Below, one piece after another: positions 10,142-22,522 of a DNA stretch of 64,000 nucleotides. Source of the stretch: Falciphora oryzae (Eukaryota > Ascomycota > Sordariomycetes > Magnaporthales > Magnaporthaceae); NCBI GenBank assembly GCA_000733355.1, contig JNVV01000002.1:62001-126000 (forward strand). Direction: 5' to 3'. Position numbers and translations under genes: made by a program. Position 1 is the stretch's first letter. Each line of letters starts with the position of its first letter. The notes below the pieces were generated by a model. That model was not told where the DNA came from, did no database searches, and saw only the letters and a program-made list of their open reading frames with translations.

Positions 10142-12316
10142 ATGCGAGCCGCGATCCTCAACCTCCTCGCCGCCGCGCTTGCGGTGGCGGCATCATTAGC
10201 GGCAGGTGCCCCAGCAGGACGCGAACGCACGGGTCGGAATGACGACACCCCCACAGCCAGCCCGGCACCGCCGGCAGGGCACGTACTTCACGAGCCGGCA
10301 CCAGCGGCGCGGGGGACGTGGAGGCGGCACTCGCGGCTGGACGGGCGCGCGATGCTCTCAATGCGGATCGGACTGACGCAGCGCAACCTCGAGCGGGCGG
10401 CCGAGTTCATAGCGGCCGTGTCGCACCCGTCGTCGCCCGAGTACGGGCGGCACTGGAGCGCGGAGCGGGTGGTCGAGACGTTCGCGCCGGAGAGACACCG
10501 GGTCGAGGCGGTGCTGCGGTGGCTCGAGGACGGCGGGGTCGCCAGGGGCAGGGTCCGGCTCAGCAACGGCCGGAACTGGCTCGCGTTCGAGGCGACGGCG
10601 GACGAGGCCGAGGCGCTGTTAAGGACCGAGTACCACGTTTACCGGCATGCGGACCATGGGGCGATGCATGTTGCCTGCGAGGGGTACCACCTGCCGGAGC
10701 ACATGGTTGAGCATGTCGATATTGTGACGCCGACGGTGCACTTCGACGGGCGGGTGGGCGAAGGGCGGATGGGGAAGCGGGTGGAGCTGTCCGAGGAGGA
10801 GCAGGCGAAGCTTCTCCTGGGGCGGCAAGACTCGCAGGACGGGAGTGGCAGCACGGGGGCGACGGCTGCGGCGGCGTGGTCGGTGATGGCCGATAAGCAG
10901 GGGAAGGAGGAGGCCCATCGCGGGCTGCTAGGGAAACCGAACTCGGGGTTCCACCCCAAGCAGGGCGACAAGATCGACAGCGCGAACCTGGTGGTGGGGC
11001 TGAGCAAGTGCGACGCCATGATCACGCCACAGTGCCTACGCGCTCTGTACTCGCTCCCGCCGGGCGAGACGGCCATCGGGAACAACTCGCTGGGCGTGGT
11101 CGAGTACTCGCCGCAGGCGTTCCTGCAGGAGGACATGGACATGTGGTTCGCCAAGTTCGAGCCGCAGCTCGAGGGGAAAGAGCCGATCGTGACGCTGGTG
11201 GCGGACGGCGAGGTGCAGCGCAAGGACCGGGGGTTCGACTTTGACGGCGAGACGTCGCTGGACCTGCAGTACGCCATGGCGCTGGTGCACCCGCAGCGCG
11301 CGACGCTGTTCCAGGTGGGCGACCCGGCGCAGTCGGCGAGCTTCAACAACTTTTTGGATGCCGTCGACGGCGACTACTGCGGCTTCGACGGCGGCGGCTC
11401 CAAGGACCCCAACGTCGACGGCCAGTACCCTCCTCGGGCTGGCTGTGGCACGTCGGCCATCACCAACGTGCTGTCGACCAGCTACGGCTACAACGAGGCG
11501 GACCTGGGCGACAAGTATGAGCAGCGGCAGTGCCTCGAGTACATGAAGCTCGGGCTGCGGGGCGTATCGGTCGTCTTTTCGTCGGGCGATTCGGGCGTGG
11601 CGGGTAACGGCAACATGTGCGTGGATCCGGTGACGGGGGCGTACATCGAAGGCAGGAGTAACAGCACCAACGGCATCTTCAACCCGTCGTTTCCCAGCAC
11701 CTGCCCCTGGGTCACGTCGGTCGGCGCGACGCAGGTGCTGAACGGGTCGACGGTGCATACGCCCGAAAGCGCGTGCGAGCAGGTGATCCGGTCGGGAGGC
11801 GGCTTCTCCAACGTGTTCGCGGCCCCAGCGTACCAGACCAAGGCTCTGCGCGAGTACTTTACCAACTCGACGCCGCCTTACGGACCCGACAGGTATAATA
11901 ACTCGAGGGCGGTGCGGGGGTATCCCGACGTGTCGGCAAATGGGGCCAATTACGTCGTCGCCGTCGATGGGAATTTCACCCTGTCGTATGGCACATCCGG
12001 TGCGTCGGGCGTGAGGTTTCTGGCTGCTTGATCCACCATTTGCTGACTGTTAGGCGTTTGATCAGCATCGGCGCCTGTTTTCGCATCGATGCTGACACTC
12101 ATCAACGAGAAGCGCATCGCGGCGGGCAAGTCGGCCGTCGGGTTTGTCAACGCGGCCCTGTACGAGCACCCAGAAGTGCTCAACGATATCACCAACGGCA
12201 AGAACCCCGGCTGCGGCACCGAGGGGTTCGAGGCCGTCGATGGATGGGACCCCGTGACAGGGCTGGGGACGCCCAACTATCCCAAGATGCTAGAGTTGTT
12301 CATGGGATTGCCGTAG
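10142..12316 (+). CDS. Secreted sedolisin (S53) protease, tripeptidyl-peptidase type
   Basis: Serine-carboxyl proteases of family S53 cleave tripeptides from protein N-termini outside the cell at acidic pH. Exons are 10142-11999 and 12066-12316, giving 702 residues. A signal peptide (about residues 1-22, Ala/Leu core ending SLAAGA) is followed by a pro-kumamolisin propeptide (about 65-205). The catalytic Glu370 and Asp374 lie in DGETSLDLQYAMAL, the oxyanion Asp483 in SSGDSG, and the nucleophile Ser619 in GTSAS. Residues near the C-terminus (DGWDPVTGLGTPNY) form the calcium site. The 66-nt intron (branch TGCTGAC, acceptor ATCAG) interrupts the codon just after Ser619; splicing restores GTSASAPVFASMLTLINEKR. 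Several N-glycosylation sequons are present. All key residues are intact, so an active enzyme is expected. The exact tripeptidyl specificity is family inference. Confidence 0.95.
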
Positions 12317-13080
12317 AAGGCTCGGCGTTCGCTTGTGTTGTTTCTATTTGGGGTGCTTTGGATGCTTGTGTGATGGTGAGATATTGTTTTTTGCATCTTG
12401 CATCTCCGGGAGGCGGCTGACAGCGTAAAGAGCCATGACTGAGATTCGGTTGAGATTGACGTCGTTCGGGCGGCCCCATTTGATGGATCTCGTGTGCGGC
12501 TCACAAGTCTTGTCTTTTTGAGCATTTCCAGACGACGTCGAGCCTGTAATAATAAGACAGATGGCTTTTGGATCATGTTATAATGCTACACAACAAGTTC
12601 CAGTCATGGCGAGGAGGCTGATGGTGTTTCTATTTTTTATCCTCAATTGGCAAGCTGCACCGTGCGGCTGCTGTCAAATGCCACCCAACCCAGCAGGGTC
12701 TGGGCCCTGCTGACAAAGTGCCGGAGGACTGCTGGGCCTGCAGGGATCAGCATCAGTTGACGGCGCCCGCGGGCCCTTTTGTTCCTGAGACGCCGACGGG
12801 GATCGGAGGCTTCGGACTCGGTTCGCACCAGGGTTTCTTAAACTCGCCAGATCCCCACGGCCACAAGGCAGCTGGCTGCCCGCGTCTGGAAGCGACCGCC
12901 CGAGCCTAATCGGAGATTTAACAACCGAGTTGGCTTCAGCTTCAGCCTCTATCGCGCCCTGCTGATGACGCTAGGGTCTCCATCCATCCACATTCTACCC
13001 CAGCCATCCCTCCTCTCCAAAGGTCGATGTGGATCTAAGAAGCGACAAAGACACACCTGTCCACACATGGGCCACACACC
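12317..13080. other. Intergenic region
   Basis: This 764-bp spacer sits between two genes on the + strand. It holds the protease 3' region and the promoter of the Zn2Cys6 gene. I see no coding exon or repeat. Confidence 0.5.
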
Positions 13081-16058
13081 ATGGATCACTTCACCAGCCC
13101 AAGTACCAATGCTAATGCCCCCAGCTGCGCTGGCGATGGCAGCGCCAGTGGCGCCTCTCAGGGCCTGCAGACCAGGATGACCTACGCTTGCGAAAGCTGT
13201 CGCGCAGCCAAGGTCAAGTGCACTTCGAGTAGACAGCCAGGCATTTGCCGCAGGTAGGCCTACCGACCCTACCTCGAGTCTCCCTGGGTCTCGGGCTATC
13301 AAGTAGACCCTCCAGCCGGCTGACTTCTTCTTCTCGACCTCTCATCAAATAAATAGATGCTTAGAATCAAAGCGCGAATGCGTCTTCAAGACCGGTCCGC
13401 GTACCAGGCGCCCAAGATTATCCAAGCAGTGGGTTGCCCTGACTTTGCCAATACGGCCGGCCTCTTGTTCACGCTACCATGCATATGTATCTCTATTAAT
13501 AGGCGGCTATAGAGACATACATGCGGCTACGGGCTTTATGGGCTTATACTAACATGAACTCCTCAACTTCGCTGCACCAACAGAATATCAGCAGCAGAGA
13601 GACCGCCACCGCCACCAGGCCCCTCCAAAACCTTCACGATTGACGTCCCCCTGCCCAAGGAGGAGCACCTGGACGACCCGCTGGCCGTGCTGCGGGACTC
13701 GCACGAGGCCTACCTCGACCGCCTCATGCCGTCCCCGCCGTTTGACGGCGACTTCTTCGACGACGACGCCGGCAGCGTCATGGCCAACGGCGGCGTCGGG
13801 AGCAGCAGCACCCGCACCACCTCGGCCACTACCCCGTCCTCGACCGGCCACAGCGCCGCCACCACCAACGCCACCACCACGGCCTTCTCGTCCGCCCGGC
13901 CCAGCACCGAGCCGGCCTCGCCGCTGTCCCTGGGCCTCCGCCGCCCGCAGTTCAACCTCGACAGCGCCGCCGCGCTCCTGGCCGCCTTCCGCAGGGGGAT
14001 GGACCCGTACTTCCCCGTGGCCGCCGTCGGCGAGCAGGACACCGTGCCCGGCTTGGCCCGCGACCGGCCATTTGTGCTGCTCGCAGTCTTGGCGGCTGCC
14101 AGCGGGGCGCGCGTCGCGCTGCGCGGCGGCAGGGGCAGTTTGTATGATGAGGAGTTCCGCAAGATCCTCGGCCTCAAGTTCGTCGCTGGCGGGGAGCGCA
14201 GCGTCGAGCTTCTCGTCGGCTTGCTGGTTTACTGTGCTTGGTGAGTTCGCTGCGTGGCCGATCTAGGACGTTGGCATGATGCGGATAGGGAGAGTTGCGG
14301 AACTGACTGTTTGGGAATTTAGGTACCCGGTCCATCTGCGGCCGAAGAGCAAGCAGTCTTCCCAGTACATGCGCATGGCTGTCGACCTCGTTCAGGACCT
14401 GGAATTGGACCAGCCCGAGGGCTTCGAACAGGCCGGACTTACCGGCGAGGATCGCCTGCAGGCTATCAGGGCGTATCTGTGCTGCTACTATCTCGTCGTG
14501 GCGTGGGTTCTTTTTGTGTTCTTTTTTCCCACTGCCCAGGGCTGTCATCCTAGTCTGACCAGTGGTATACGTCGACTAACCCTTCATATCCGAACATCTA
14601 GCCGAGCAATGGCGTATATCTCACGCCCGGCATCGCTTCAGTTCACAGCCTGGACGGCAACGTGCTGCGATATTCTCGAGCGAGAGGGAACCCGGGCCGG
14701 CGACCGCGTGCTGCCGTGGCTGGTGCGCAACCAGCATCTCATCGAAGAGACGGCCAACTTGACAACGGCCCAGGATAAAGGCCAGCGTTCCCAGTACCAG
14801 GTCGACACTATGTTAAGGGGCCTTGAAGCCCAGTACCGCGAGTGGAAGAGCAGGGTTCCTGAAGATGTTGCAAATACACGTATGTTTCCACGCCTTGGAT
14901 TTTTCCTAATCTTTTGATCGCATAAGAGCAGCAGGGGCCGGCTAACACATCTTCCTACCGGTAGACGTCATGACCGTCTCGTCTCTTTCGACCGAGATTT
15001 ATCTTTACGGCTCACATCTTTGGAAGCCCTCATCCGTCAAGATCACACGCCCAAGCCAAGCGCCCGACCCCAATCAGGACCCCGTCAGATTGGCCCTGGC
15101 TCTGCCCGCCCTCCGCAAGTTCCTCGAATTCCTAGCAAGCATCACACGAGAAGACACACCGCAACCATCACCCAAGTGGCCGGCATCCTCACTCGCCGCC
15201 TCGGAATCGACAGCAGTGCCACCGCAGTCCTCAACATCAGGGCTGTTCCAAGACGGCGGCGGCGACTCCCTCACGGCGCCGGACGAGGAGTTCGCAAACT
15301 TCAGCACCATCGAGTGGGGCCGCATCGTCTTCACCATCGTGCTCTGCTTCCGCCTGTCGTTTGACATGCCCGCCTGCCCGCTCTGGGACGGGGCGCGCGG
15401 GCGGCGCGAGCTCGAGCTGGGCCGGTTCCTGGCCACGATATGCGGCGACTGCGACGACTTTTACGACGAGATCGCCAACGGCGGCAGCGCGAACAATGGC
15501 GGCGGTGGTGGTAGCGGCCCCGTGCAGATGAACGTCGTGTGCGCCACCAAGATTGTTTTCAGCGTCGTCAAGAAGAAGTTCGACAGGCGCGTCGCACAGC
15601 TGCCACCAGCAGAGACCCTGACGAGCGCCGGCGCGCCGCCGCCCGTGTCGACGCCCGACGTCATGTCCATGATACTCGGCGGCTTCGGCGGCGGTGGCGG
15701 TGGCGGGTTCTTTGGTGGTGGCGGCGGCAGCAGCAGCAGCAGTCCGCACGCGGCGGCCGCGGCGGCCATGACGTCGGACATGCGGGTCGGGATGGACAAG
15801 TCGATGCGCGGTTGCCCCATGCTCGACGGGTCGCTCGAAAATTTCTTCCCCATCTGGGGCGGCAGTGGTGCCGCGCCTGCGGTGCCACCTGGCCATCCCA
15901 TGGCTATGGGCATGATGGGCGGCGGTGTTGGCGGTGCAGGGCATCCCAACCCCATGGCGGATCTCGACAGCAGCTCGCAGGCGGCCATGTTTCAGGACCT
16001 GTGGGCAACTATGAACAACGAGTGGAGCCATGACGGGACGAACGACATGACCTTTTGA
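13081..16058 (+). CDS. Zn2Cys6 fungal-specific transcription factor
   Basis: I reconstruct six exons: 13081-13253, 13357-13428, 13584-14240, 14323-14502, 14602-14879 and 14965-16058, coding for 817 residues. All five junctions keep frame. The binuclear zinc cluster has the canonical spacing C-x2-C-x6-C-x8-C-x2-C-x6-C (CESC..C, then C RR C..C) near residues 37-66 and is followed by a basic linker (KTGPRTRRPRLSK). Intron 1 splits the cluster and intron 2 follows the linker. The middle region (LLVGLLVYCAWYP, YMRMAVDLVQDLEL, RAYLCCYYLVVA, AMAYISRP) matches the regulatory homology region of fungal zinc-cluster factors. The C-terminus carries a long Gly run and Met/Gly-rich sequence, possibly an activation segment. 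Target genes cannot be deduced. The gene lies 540 bp upstream of HOM2 on the same strand, which need not be meaningful. Confidence 0.94.
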
Positions 16059-16598
16059 TTGTCTTTGCTGTTTTGCTCGCGGATATGACTTTTTGTCTGA
16101 TGATCATCTAGATATTCCCAGATATGCGTGTTATATATACCCACTCTGTGTACCACCATCATGCTTCCCAAAACCCAGGCTGCGAACCCATGTGTCTATC
16201 GGTCCCTAGCATTGCCTACAATAAGCCCGGATCAGACCTGATGTCATTTATGCCACTCTCACCACCCCCGCAAGGCGGACCAAATAATCAGACCCGGGAC
16301 CCTGGAGGCGGAGCCGACATGGCAGATGTGCCGTGGCCAGGATCAGGGTTCAGGGGGCCACCGTCTTCTCCAACCTGAAGCCACCCCACAAATGATTGAC
16401 GGCGCTCCGATAGCGGGGCAGGAGCTTTTTGTGGGCTGGCGGGGCGCCTCGAGCTGCGATGACGGAGGGAGGACAGACAGCTTTTTCGCCCCTTTTTGCT
16501 TGCATTGGATAGAGTCACCAGCACAAAAGACATTTTGCCGTTGACCAGACCAAAGCAGCGCTTGCTCCCACGGGCCAATTGCTAGATCTCGAAGCATC
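16059..16598. other. Intergenic region between the zinc-cluster gene and HOM2
   Basis: A 540-bp spacer holding the 3' region of the regulator gene and the promoter of the dehydrogenase gene. No coding sequence is seen. Confidence 0.5.
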
Positions 16599-18052
16599 AT
16601 GGCGACCGAGTTCCCAGCCAAGAAGTGCGGTGCGTCTTCTGCGGCCTCCCTGTCCTGCGCGTCACCTCACATCAACCCACTTGATCCGCCATCCTGGGGC
16701 TATTGATACTCGAACACAAAAGCACAGCCAACGACACTATGATACAAAGCCACTGACCTCCCCCTCCAGGCGTGCTCGGCGCGACCGGCTCGGTGGGCCA
16801 GCGCTTCATCCTCCTGCTCCAGCAGCACCCGTCCTTCGTGCTGGCCGCCGTGGGCGCCTCGTCGCGGTCGGCGGGCAGGAAGTACCGCGACGCCGTGCGC
16901 TGGAAGCAGTCGACGCCCATGTCCGCCGCCGTCGGCGACCTCGTGGTGCGCGAGTGCACCCCGGACCTCTTTTCCCACTGCGACGTCGTCTTCTCGGGGC
17001 TCGACTCGGACGTGGCGGGAGACGTCGAGACGGCCTTCCAGCGCGCCGACATCCCCGTCTTCTCCAACGCCAAGAACCACCGGCGCGACCCCGTCGTCCC
17101 CCTCGTCGTGCCGACCGTCAACCTGCCGCACCTGTCGCTGATCCCGCACCAGCGCAAGCTTCACGGCCTGAACAAGGGGTTCCTGGTGTGCAACAGCAAC
17201 TGCGCCGTCATCGGGCTCGTCATCCCCTTCGCGGCGCTCCAGGCCCGCTTCGGCCCCGTCGACTGCGCGTCCGTCGTCACCATGCAGGCCGTCTCGGGCG
17301 CGGGCTACCCGGGCGTGGCGTCCATGGACGTCATCGACAACGTGGTCCCCTTCATCAAGGGCGAGGAGGACAAGCTCGAGACCGAGGCGCGCAAGATCCT
17401 GGGCGGCGTCAGCGCCGACGCCACCGCCTTCGAGGAGCAGTCGGCCCTGAAAGTCAGCGCCGCTTGCAACCGCGTCCCCGTGCTCGACGGCCACATGGCC
17501 TGCGTCTCGCTGAGGTTCGTCAACAGGCCGCCGCCCAAGGCGGACGCGGTCAAGGCGGCGCTCGCGTCGTACGTCTCGGAGGCCGAGTCGCTCGGCTGCC
17601 CGTCGGCGCCGTCGCCCTCCATCATGGTGTTTGAGGAGGACGACAGGCCCCAGCCCCGCCTGGACCGCGACCTGTCCAGGGGGTACACGGTCAGCGTCGG
17701 GCGCGTGCGCGAGGACGAGAGCGGCATATTCGACATCAAGTTCGTGGCGCTGAGCCACAATAGTGAGTCCTCTCGGTTTCTCTCTTTCCACTACGCCCCG
17801 ATACCCACCCCTCTCCTCTCCCTTTGCCCCCGGCTTATTACACTTCTCCACCCTTCCCCGGGCCCGACGGCATCATACATCGCCGGTCTGTTTCTCGCGT
17901 GTCACAGCAGGCACCTCTAATTTACCAAGTGCTGACCATGTCTCACCACCCACCCTCCCTTCCTTCTTCTTGCCCCATCACTAGCCGTCATTGGAGCAGC
18001 GGGGTCCTCAATCCTGAATGCCGAAGCCGCCGTGCTGAAAGGCTACCTGTGA
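16599..18052 (+). CDS. HOM2: Aspartate-semialdehyde dehydrogenase
   Basis: This enzyme reduces 4-aspartyl phosphate to aspartate semialdehyde with NADPH, the second step towards homoserine, threonine and methionine in fungi. Exons are 16599-16629, 16770-17762 and 17985-18052, giving 363 residues, the usual fungal length. The NADP loop GATGSVGQR starts at residue 14. The catalytic Cys155 is in [11 protein letters not shown]. Substrate-site motifs SGAGYPG and [11 protein letters not shown] are present. The last exon encodes only the C-terminal helix ([21 protein letters not shown]), which matches the family end. Intron 1 (140 nt) cuts directly before the Rossmann loop, and intron 2 (222 nt, branch GCTGAC) is long for this window. 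The enzyme is absent from animals. The assignment is firm. Confidence 0.97.
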
Positions 18053-20940
18053 TCCGGCGGACTGGGAGGGTGTGTGTGGACCACCTCGACTTTAAGGTTC
18101 GAAAGAGGGGTAAAAAAGGGGCTTGCGCTGGAGGCCGAGGAGGAAGGACTCCATCGCTGGAATGGGTCGGACTCGATCAAAATGGTCCGATTCTCTTTCT
18201 TGTTTCCTGGCTTTTTGTTGTCGCATTTGGACGGTGTAACCATGGGTTTGGGAACGGTGCATACTTTTTATAGAGGGGCCAGACAAGACAAAAAAGAAGG
18301 CGTCTAGGTGCAGGCTGTGTGCGTGCCCGGGGCGTACATGCGCACCCAGCGTGACTCGAGGCTACGTGTGATATCGATGGCCCCAACACCCGAGAGATGG
18401 TTACACTGCCTCCTTATCGTGATCATGTTCTGTGCACTTGTTTCCAGGGTCGTGGTCGTCCAGCCCTCTTTTTGGGAATTGTGTCAAGGACGAAAGGGAA
18501 GGTCAGGCCCGGAGTTCTCGAGTCAGATACCTGCATAGAGGCACGGAGAGCACATTCAACCGCTTCCCGGCTCATGGGACCCATATGACCTCCACGAAAA
18601 GCCCGGGACGGTATCACAAGTACCCATCTCCATATATCTCGGGGGAGACAGGAAGGAGGAACTCCTAGGGCCGGACAGACTCTCTAATGTGGGTTAGCAC
18701 CTTTGGAGGGGACGAACCCACTCGCATCGTTCCAATATCACATATCACATCCGCACGTAGGAAGAGCCAAGATTTCCTGCTCGATCTTCGGTAACGTGGC
18801 CGGTAACCTGGCTCTCTCTCCAAGCCTGTCGTTCTTGTCGAGAGGGGGAGCATGTCGGCTGGGGCGCGCTCGTTTCCCGTCCTACCCATGCATGGTACCT
18901 CTCCCCCACAATCCTGGCGCTTGGTGGTGATGATGATGATGATGGTGGTTGTGGGTGGGGGTGTCTCGTAGCACGCGAAAGAAACCCTCTCCGGATCACA
19001 TCCTGTACGTGTACGAGGGAGGAGGGGCGGGGGTGGGCTATGACGAGACAAAAGCTAACCCATGACGATTCCGTTTGCAGAAAGACCTCCTCACCTCCCC
19101 CGCCATCACGACTTTGTATTACCAGGGAAGCGAGCCGGGTGGCTACCGGTTGATCGGGACCGGCGCCGCCCATCAAGAGCGGGCTGGGTGAGAATCTGGA
19201 ATGAAAAGTCAATACGTTCGATCCTGGAGGAAACTCCGAGATGAGGGGTCAAGCTGCGGCGCTAGAACTTGGTTGAGAGGGGAGAAAGGGGATGTGACGG
19301 GATACCGGAAGCGGCTCACACCCTGCACAGCTCCGCCGGCCTCGAGGACAGCATGAGTGTGTACGCCTTTGCTACCTGCTGTGAATCGTTCCACTTTGGG
19401 GGACACAAAAATGCTGTTCCCCCCTCGGTCTAGGCGGTGTTATGATGTGGTGTGTGGACGGGGATGGGTGGGAAGGTTGGGTGGTGGCCTTGCTGGGCGC
19501 ACCTATCACGGCGTTTTACTTTTCAGCCTTCCTCCCTTGCGTCAATCCCGATGCCCAACATCTCATGGACTAGTGACTAGCAGCTACCTACTTTTTGTGT
19601 CCTCATAAGGCTCCCGGATGGGAATAAAGCAAATCCAGTCGGTTATTTCTCTTCCCAGCACCGTCACATCACCAACCACCAGGACGAATCCACGAAGCAT
19701 TTAGCGTTCCAAGACAAATAAGTTTCCTTTGCAACCAAGCCACGAGGTTTGGGACAGGTGTTTGCTACTCCTAGGAAATGCACTTTTCGGTGTGCTCCCT
19801 CGTGATTCAAAGAGTCAGCATAAGCAGAGTGTGATCGAGAGCAAAAGGGAACATGTTTCGACGAAGGCCCTCTGTGACACGGAGAAATTGGTCGGCCCGT
19901 AAGATTCCCATGTCGCGGCGAACACACCTTGATTGATGAGCCGAGAATTGAGTCCGTGATAAGATATGATTTGCCCATGGCTGGTAAAACCAGGTGGGCT
20001 ATCACTTCTGTATCCCTGGTCGGCTATGGGTGATGGCCTAGGAAAGCCCTTCTGTGGAAAGGAGGTGCGAGTCATCCCATCCATCCACGACCGCCAACAT
20101 GTCTCGCAAAGTATGGATACAAACAAGACGGGCTCCTACATAAAATAATGGTACCAAGACGTTTGTCCCGACGGGAACCATCCCCATGGGTTTCTTCTTC
20201 GGCCTAAGCTGGGATGCCGAGTTCCGCCATTCCCCGTCTCCCAAATCCAGCCAGCCCAAAGCCCAATACCCATTTGCACTAGCAACTTTGTCCCTCCCTA
20301 AAACCAACGATCCAACGATTATATATCAAAAAGTGGCAATGATGGATGGACATGGTGAGTCAAACACATGAACACGATTGGGTCCCCGACGGAGGCCAAG
20401 AATAGCAACAAGGCAAGCATGAGACGTATCGCTGCAGCAGGAAGAGTTCAGACGAAAGTCGCCTCAACATCAGAGTTGAAGTTCACGTGAACCTCTTGGT
20501 CGGAAGAACCATGGGAGACGGGCTCTGGCTGATACGCGGCCGGGTATGATCAGGGCCACGATCGGCTTACACGGTCGTGCACGGCAAAATTGAGGCTCGG
20601 AAAGGAACCTCCAGAAATCTACTTATGACATTGAAGCAGGCCCCTTTTTTTGCCTCTTCCCCTCCTCGTCTTGTGACCTCGATCAGCACCTTAGGACGGC
20701 GGGCGGGCGGGCGGCTATGCAGTCAGGCAAGGAGCCGCTAGGTAGCCATGTGAGGCCGCAGAGACCGTCGCCAATCCCCCACGCACCGCACCACCAAGCG
20801 AAGGGGAGGTGGGGATGGTGGGAGGGGAGGAATGGTTGTGCTCGACTTGGCCCGTCCGTTCGTGCATCATCGTATCTCCATCCCTGCGGCTGTACAACAC
20901 CGTGCCCCACGGCTTCGAGCTCGAGAAGAAGGCCAACCGG

Positions 20941-20955
20941 AAAAAAAAAAAAAAA
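20941..20955. repeat. Poly(A) tract, 15 nt
   Basis: Fifteen consecutive A in non-coding sequence. Confidence 0.9.
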
Positions 20956-21292
20956 GCAAAGAGAAGAGGAAGGGCTGTGCGCTGACTGCTGGCTTGCTGC
21001 GGCCAGCCGTGCCGTCGACGCATTCCCATTGGTGCCCCGCGGTCATCGGACTCGCAAAAAACAAGAAGAAGCAAGGAAAGGAAACAGAACACACAGATAT
21101 GAAATCCTAAAAGGGAGCAAACGAGCGGTCGGAACGTTCCCTACCAATCATCGATCGCCGCCCCTCGGGCTCCTTGGTATTTGCTCGATCTGGCAAGTCC
21201 AGCCAGCAATGGGCAAGCTGGAGAAGAGAGAAACAAAAAGCCAGGGCGGCGGCGCTTTGGCCGGGCGAGAAAGCAAAGACGTTTGCTCGCAG

Positions 21293-21317
21293 AAAAAAAA
21301 AAAAAAAAAAAAAAAAA
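21293..21317. repeat. Poly(A) tract, 25 nt
   Basis: Twenty-five consecutive A inside the large gene-free region. A long A run can mark a retroposed 3' end, but I see no recognisable element or target duplication beside it. Confidence 0.9.
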
Positions 21318-22502
21318 GGAGACAAATGCACATGATCGGCCCAGGAAGCAAGTGCGCCGTGCAGGGGCAAAAAAGAGAGAGCAAGGAAGACTGCTGCGGC
21401 GTTGTCCGGGTTCGCCCGTGCATTTTTGGCGTTTGCGTTGCCGTTGTCCAGGGTGCCAGGCAAGGCAACCGAGAAAGAGCGTGTGCGGGCGAGATATCCC
21501 GTCCCCATGCTCCTCGCCCCCCGGATTCGCTCAAGCGGCGCGCAGATGCCAGCAGCTGAAACAAGCATCAGAGAGAAATCAGCTTTTTCGTTCTTTTCGG
21601 TTCGAGAACCTCCGTTTTTCGCGTCCGATCTCGCAGACGGCCCCCTCCCACCCCCCTAAACGCAGCCCGCATCTCTGATCTGCACCGGCCGAGCGTCTGA
21701 GGCTGAAGTGAACAGTTCGGAGCGCTTAGGGTTTTTATGTACGACGTCTGTGGTCGGATTGGGAGGCGCACTCGGACCCGAGTCCAAGTCGTCATGGCTC
21801 CTTTTTTTTTTTTTTTTATCACTCCCTTCTTCTGCCGCTGAAAGCCGGGACCTTGCGCCACCACATCCAAGGAAACGAGAAAGGGAGTGAAAGGGCAGGG
21901 AACCAACTGATCCAGGAACGGTGAACCGTCCATGGCAAATACGAACTGTTCGGCTTAGCACGCTTGCCGGAACAGCGCCGAAGGGGCGACGGACTCGACG
22001 CACACGCGCCGAACGCCGAGTGTGAATTGCCACTAGGTTGAAGCAAAGTAGCAGTAAGTACCATCTCGCTTGAGATGTGGCCCGAAAAAAAAAGCTCTTT
22101 TTCGTTTCTTTTTCTTTTTGGGCCACCGCCAACCATTTGGAACCTTTGAGACCAATTTGGCGTCCAGGTTTCCCCAGCCCGCCAATCGGAAAGAAAGAGC
22201 GGGATCGTGCAGGGCATCGACGACTTCAAAGCGCGGGAAACGTGTAATTGATAGCGCCCCCTCCCTTCTTCTTCCCACTTGCTTGCCCGCTCCCCACTCC
22301 ACCTACCCAGACCGACCGTTCCGTGACGAGAGGATGACAAGAAATGAGATCAAAGAAAAGGAAAACCGCACCGATTCGTAACAGAGCAAAGCAAGCCCGT
22401 GAGGAAACGAGAGCTTGATTGGCCGCGCCGCCGGGCTTTGGAGCTAGGCTAGCCAACGGGTCATATGTGCCGGTCAGCACTTGCGCACCCATCCCTAGCG
22501 CC

Positions 22503-22522
22503 GGGCTGGGCTGGGCTGGGCT
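22503..22522 (+). repeat. (GGGCT)4 tandem repeat
   Basis: Four copies of GGGCT give four G3 runs separated by two-base loops, a textbook intramolecular G-quadruplex pattern on the + strand. Confidence 0.85.

Noticed and set aside
16700..17851. 383-codon open frame on the - strand across HOM2
   Set aside because: It mirrors the HOM2 exons and exists because G/C-ending codons leave few stops on the opposite strand. The product is an Arg/Gly/Val-rich shadow without motifs.
13081..18052. Zinc-cluster regulator controlling the adjacent HOM2
   Set aside because: Adjacency alone is weak evidence; HOM2 is a general amino-acid biosynthesis gene, and no matching palindromic CGG-type site pair was found by eye in the 540-bp spacer.
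21293..21317. A25 tract as the tail of a retrotransposed element
   Set aside because: No element body, reverse transcriptase motif or target-site duplication is visible next to it.
20717..21559. 280-codon + strand frame in the upstream desert
   Set aside because: It starts near a G-rich repeat, includes lysine runs encoded by the A15 and A25 tracts, and shows no conserved-looking block.
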